From contig NZ_JALN02000001.1 in assembly GCF_000559085.1 (NCBI RefSeq), positions 3,162,001 through 3,226,000 on the forward strand: a stretch of DNA of 64,000 bases. The letters run 5' to 3'. The notes beneath the pieces are model-generated. The model was not told the DNA's origin. It saw only the letters and a program-made list of their open reading frames with translations, and did no database searches. Shown piece by piece: positions 61,151 to 64,000 of this stretch. This stretch comes from Mycolicibacterium aromaticivorans JS19b1 = JCM 16368 (GTDB lineage: Bacteria > Actinomycetota > Actinomycetes > Mycobacteriales > Mycobacteriaceae). Position 1 is the first letter of the stretch. Every line of letters begins with the position of its first letter. Position numbers and translations under genes: made by a program.

Positions 61151-63537
61151 CCACCGTTGAGCGCAGGCCTGAGGACACCGCCGACAACAACCAGAAGCCG
61201 TGCGGCTACGGACGGATGCTGCGCAAAGAAGACCCCCGATTCATCCGTGGCCGCGGCAATTACGTCGATGACGTGCAACTGCCCGGAATGCTGCACCTGG
61301 CGATCCTGCGGTCGCCCTACGCGCACGCCACGATCAACAGCATCGACACCACCGCCGCTCAGGCCCATCCCAAGGTCAAGGCCGTCGTCACAGGCGCTGA
61401 TCTCGCCGAGAAGGGGCTGGCGTGGATGCCCACGCTGTCCAACGACGTGCAAGCCGTACTGGCCACCGACAAGGTGCGTTTCCAGGGGCAGGAAGTGGCG
61501 TTCGTCGTCGCCGAAGATCGCTACTCTGCGCGAGATGCGTTGGAGCTCATCGACGTCGACTACGGACCCCTTGATCCGGTGATCGATGTGCGCACCGCAC
61601 TCGACCCATCGGTGCCGGTGATCCGTACGGATCTCGACGGTAAGACCGATAACCACTGCTTCGACTGGGAGACCGGGGACGCCGCTGCCACCGAGGCGGC
61701 CTTCGCCAAGGCCGACGTCGTGGTCAAGCAGGAAATCGTCTATCCCAGAGTGCATCCCGCGCCGATGGAGACCTGTGGCGCGGTCGCCGACCTGGACCCG
61801 GTGACCGGAAAGCTGACGTTGTGGTCGACCACCCAGGCCCCACACGCGCACCGCACGCTCTATGCCCTGGTCGCGGGCCTGCCCGAGCACAAGATCCGTA
61901 TCATCGCCCCCGACATCGGTGGCGGCTTCGGCAATAAAGTGCCGATCTACCCCGGATACGTCTGCGCGATCGTGGGTTCGCTGCTTCTGGGCAGGCCGGT
62001 CAAATGGATGGAGGACCGCAGCGAGAACCTGACCTCCACCGGATTCGCCCGGGACTACATCATGGTCGGGGAGATCGCGGCCACCAGCGACGGCAAGATC
62101 CTGGCGATCCGTTCCTCGGTGCTCGCCGACCACGGTGCGTTCAATGGTGTTGCCGCACCGGTCAAGTACCCCGCAGGCTTCTTCGGGGTGTTCACCGGCA
62201 GCTACGACATCGAAGCCGCGTACTGCCACATGACCGCGGTCTACACCAACAAGGCACCCGGCGGCGTGGCCTATGCGTGTTCGTTCCGCATCACCGAGGC
62301 CGTGTACTTCGTCGAACGGCTGGTCGACTGCCTGGCATTCGAGCTGAAGATGGACCCGGCGCAGCTGCGACTGGCGAATCTGCTTCGTGCCGAGCAGTTT
62401 CCGTACAAGTCGAAGACCGGTTGGTTGTACGACTCGGGTGACTACGAGGCGACCATGCGGCTGGCCATGGACATGATCGGCTATGACCAACTCCGTGCCG
62501 AACAGGCCGAGAAGCGGGCCCGCGGCGAACTGATGGGCATCGGTATGTCGTTCTTCACCGAGGCGGTGGGCGCCGGGCCGCGCAAGGACATGGACATCCT
62601 CGGCCTGGGCATGGCCGACGGGTGCGAACTGCGCATTCACCCGACCGGTAAAGCGGTGCTGCGACTTTCGGTTCAGACGCAGGGGCAGGGCCACGAGACG
62701 ACCTTCGCCCAGATCGTCGCCGAGGAACTCGGCATTCCGCCGGACGACATCGAAGTGGTGCACGGCGACACCGATCAGACCCCGTTCGGTCTGGGCACGT
62801 ACGGCAGCCGGTCCACCCCGGTGTCTGGTGCGGCAGCTGCCTTGGTGGCACGCAAGATTCGCGACAAGGCCAAGATCATCGCCTCCGGCATGCTCGAGGC
62901 GTCGGTGGCAGACCTGGAATGGGACAAGGGCTCCTTCCGCATCAAGGGCGACCCGGCGGCGGCGGTGACCATCCAGGACATCGCGATGCGTGCGCACGGC
63001 GCGGGCGATCTGCCCGAAGGCCTCGAAGGCGGGCTGGATGCCGAAGTCTGCTACAACCCGGAGAACCTGACCTATCCGTACGGCGCGTACTTCTGCGTCG
63101 TCGACGTGGACCCCGGAACCGCTGTGGTGAAGGTTCGCCGATTCCTGGCGGTCGACGACTGCGGTACCCGGATCAATCCGATGATCATCGAAGGTCAGGT
63201 GCACGGCGGCATCGTCGACGGAATCGGTATGGCCCTGATGGAGATGATCGCCTTCGACGAGGAAGGCAACTGCCTGGGTGGCTCGCTGATGGACTACCTG
63301 ATCCCGACCGCGGTCGAAGTGCCGCACCTGGAGACCGGGCACACCGTCACGCCCTCGCCGCATCACCCGATCGGCGCCAAGGGGGTCGGCGAGTCTGCCA
63401 CCGTCGGTTCGCCGCCGGCAGTCGTCAACGCAGTGGTGGATGCCTTGGCACCCTTCGGTGTTCGCCATGCCGACATGCCCTTGACGCCGTCGCGGGTGTG
63501 GGAGGCCATGCAAGGCCGCGCGACCCCACCGATCTAG
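61147..63537 (+). CDS. coxL: CO dehydrogenase large subunit, form I (molybdenum, CoxL/CutA)
   Basis: 796 residues of the molybdenum hydroxylase family. The active-site loop GGVAYACSFR contains AYxCSFR (Cys near 378), the diagnostic motif of true form I CO dehydrogenases that carry the Cys-bound Cu-S-Mo centre. GGGFGNKVPIYPGY and later QGQGHETTFAQIVAEELGIP bind the cofactor, and GVGESATVG near the C-terminus contains the conserved Glu. It oxidises CO to CO2 at atmospheric levels in mycobacteria. GTG start. Confidence 0.94.
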   Translation: MTTVERRPEDTADNNQKPCGYGRMLRKEDPRFIRGRGNYVDDVQLPGMLHLAILRSPYAHATINSIDTTAAQAHPKVKAVVTGADLAEKGLAWMPTLSNDVQAVLATDKVRFQGQEVAFVVAEDRYSARDALELIDVDYGPLDPVIDVRTALDPSVPVIRTDLDGKTDNHCFDWETGDAAATEAAFAKADVVVKQEIVYPRVHPAPMETCGAVADLDPVTGKLTLWSTTQAPHAHRTLYALVAGLPEHKIRIIAPDIGGGFGNKVPIYPGYVCAIVGSLLLGRPVKWMEDRSENLTSTGFARDYIMVGEIAATSDGKILAIRSSVLADHGAFNGVAAPVKYPAGFFGVFTGSYDIEAAYCHMTAVYTNKAPGGVAYACSFRITEAVYFVERLVDCLAFELKMDPAQLRLANLLRAEQFPYKSKTGWLYDSGDYEATMRLAMDMIGYDQLRAEQAEKRARGELMGIGMSFFTEAVGAGPRKDMDILGLGMADGCELRIHPTGKAVLRLSVQTQGQGHETTFAQIVAEELGIPPDDIEVVHGDTDQTPFGLGTYGSRSTPVSGAAAALVARKIRDKAKIIASGMLEASVADLEWDKGSFRIKGDPAAAVTIQDIAMRAHGAGDLPEGLEGGLDAEVCYNPENLTYPYGAYFCVVDVDPGTAVVKVRRFLAVDDCGTRINPMIIEGQVHGGIVDGIGMALMEMIAFDEEGNCLGGSLMDYLIPTAVEVPHLETGHTVTPSPHHPIGAKGVGESATVGSPPAVVNAVVDALAPFGVRHADMPLTPSRVWEAMQGRATPPI

Positions 63538-63543
63538 CCGAGA

Positions 63544-64000
63544 ATGCCGATGACCATCTCCGAGCGAGCCAGACAGCTGCTGTACGCGCGCACGCCCTTC
63601 GTGCATGCCACAGTGGTGCGCGCGCAGCCGCCGACGTCGGCCCGCGCCGGCGACGAGGCGATCCTGCTCGCCGACGGCACGATCGAAGGGTTCGTCGGCG
63701 GTGAATGCGCGCAGAACTCCGTGCGCAAGGCTGCTCTCGGCGCGCTGCAGGCCGGCGAAAGCGTGCTCCTGCGGGTGTTGCCCGACGGTGACGTCCACTT
63801 TCCCGACGCCCCGGGTGCCAGTGTGGTGGTCAACCCGTGCCTGTCCGGCGGAGCGCTGGAAATCTTTCTGACACCGCAGCTTCCGGCACCCATGGTGCAC
63901 ATCTGCGGCGCTGCGCCCATCGCCGAAGATCTGGCTCGGGTGTGCGGTGTGCTCGGCTACCAGGTTCGCCGTGACGATGTGCCGAACTTCGAGGGCGCCA
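63544..64000 (+). CDS. XdhC-family protein, N-terminal part (cut by window end)
   Basis: The frame MPMTISERARQLLYARTPFV continues with VVRAQPPTSARAGDEAILLA, GFVGGECAQNSVRKAALGAL and MVHICGAAPIAEDLARVCGV, the pattern of XdhC/CoxF-type maturation proteins. At least 152 residues before the window ends. It is the second such protein of the operon, six bases after coxL, at the position of Rv0372c. ATG 63550 is an alternative start. Confidence 0.8.
   Translation, partial: MPMTISERARQLLYARTPFVHATVVRAQPPTSARAGDEAILLADGTIEGFVGGECAQNSVRKAALGALQAGESVLLRVLPDGDVHFPDAPGASVVVNPCLSGGALEIFLTPQLPAPMVHICGAAPIAEDLARVCGVLGYQVRRDDVPNFEGA

Noticed and set aside
60877..63900. Open frame of about 1000 codons opposite coxS/coxL
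   Set aside because: Antisense shadow of the CO dehydrogenase genes; no domain and unnatural His/Asp/Arg composition.

Overview
The window is high-GC actinobacterial DNA and is almost certainly from a fast-growing, environmental-type Mycobacterium (Mycolicibacterium). The evidence is gene content and order: iniB/iniA/iniC dynamin genes, lpqJ, dnaK-grpE-dnaJ-hspR, clpB, ttfA, pyrE, a TrmH-type methyltransferase and a form I CO dehydrogenase cluster. These are the genes found around Rv0341-Rv0385 in M. tuberculosis, here rearranged and interspersed with accessory genes. GTG starts, GTGA/ATGA start-stop overlaps and F420-type oxidoreductases fit the same group.

Layout. 1-8012: isoniazid-inducible (ini) region with IniB-, IniA- and IniC-type proteins, three related single-pass membrane proteins with Ser/Thr-rich tails, an LLM-class oxidoreductase and lipoprotein LpqJ. 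8164-15221: acyl-CoA dehydrogenase, an SDR, an intact IS481-family insertion (10787-11875, 6-bp target duplication), a second LLM oxidoreductase, a GAP/Sap-type membrane protein and an MFS transporter. 15218-17344: a large secreted alpha/beta hydrolase. 17516-21732: heat-shock operon with a sigma-H/E-type promoter and HspR (HAIR) operators.

28115-21747 (minus strand): a seven-gene operon encoding a small protein, acetyl-CoA synthetase, 2-oxoacid dehydrogenase E1 alpha, E1 beta and E2, a dedicated acyl carrier protein and an aldose 1-epimerase. It has no E3 gene and is preceded by a near-ideal DosR box, which suggests hypoxia control of C2-acyl metabolism. It is the most promising candidate for an undescribed pathway here. 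28224-31814: type II flavohemoglobin, a second GAP protein and small membrane proteins. 31894-38893: clpB with overlapping HspR and sigma-H signals, an alpha/beta hydrolase, ttfA, an SDR, pyrE and a possible dinucleotide-binding protein.

38895-49352: a GAF-GGDEF-EAL c-di-GMP enzyme broken by a one-base frameshift, a possible acyltransferase, a 713-bp gene-free stretch with a strong hairpin, trmH-like, GH76, an NhaA-DsbA fusion, a ThiF-nitroreductase fusion (Rv1355c/MoeY type) and a cytochrome P450. 49450-52833: a methyltransferase, then a degenerate patch with a lipoyl-domain relic whose modified Lys is Met, a SnoaL-like gene with a premature stop, TetR and a dienelactone hydrolase.

52837-57500: an SDR facing a four-gene operon (SnoaL-like, sulfotransferase, DUF1214-like, SDR). 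57564-64000: a LysR regulator divergent from the CO dehydrogenase operon (XdhC-like, coxM, coxS, coxL with AYACSFR, second XdhC-like gene cut by the window end). A perfect 16-bp palindrome lies upstream of coxM. I saw no rRNA, convincing tRNA or CRISPR array.
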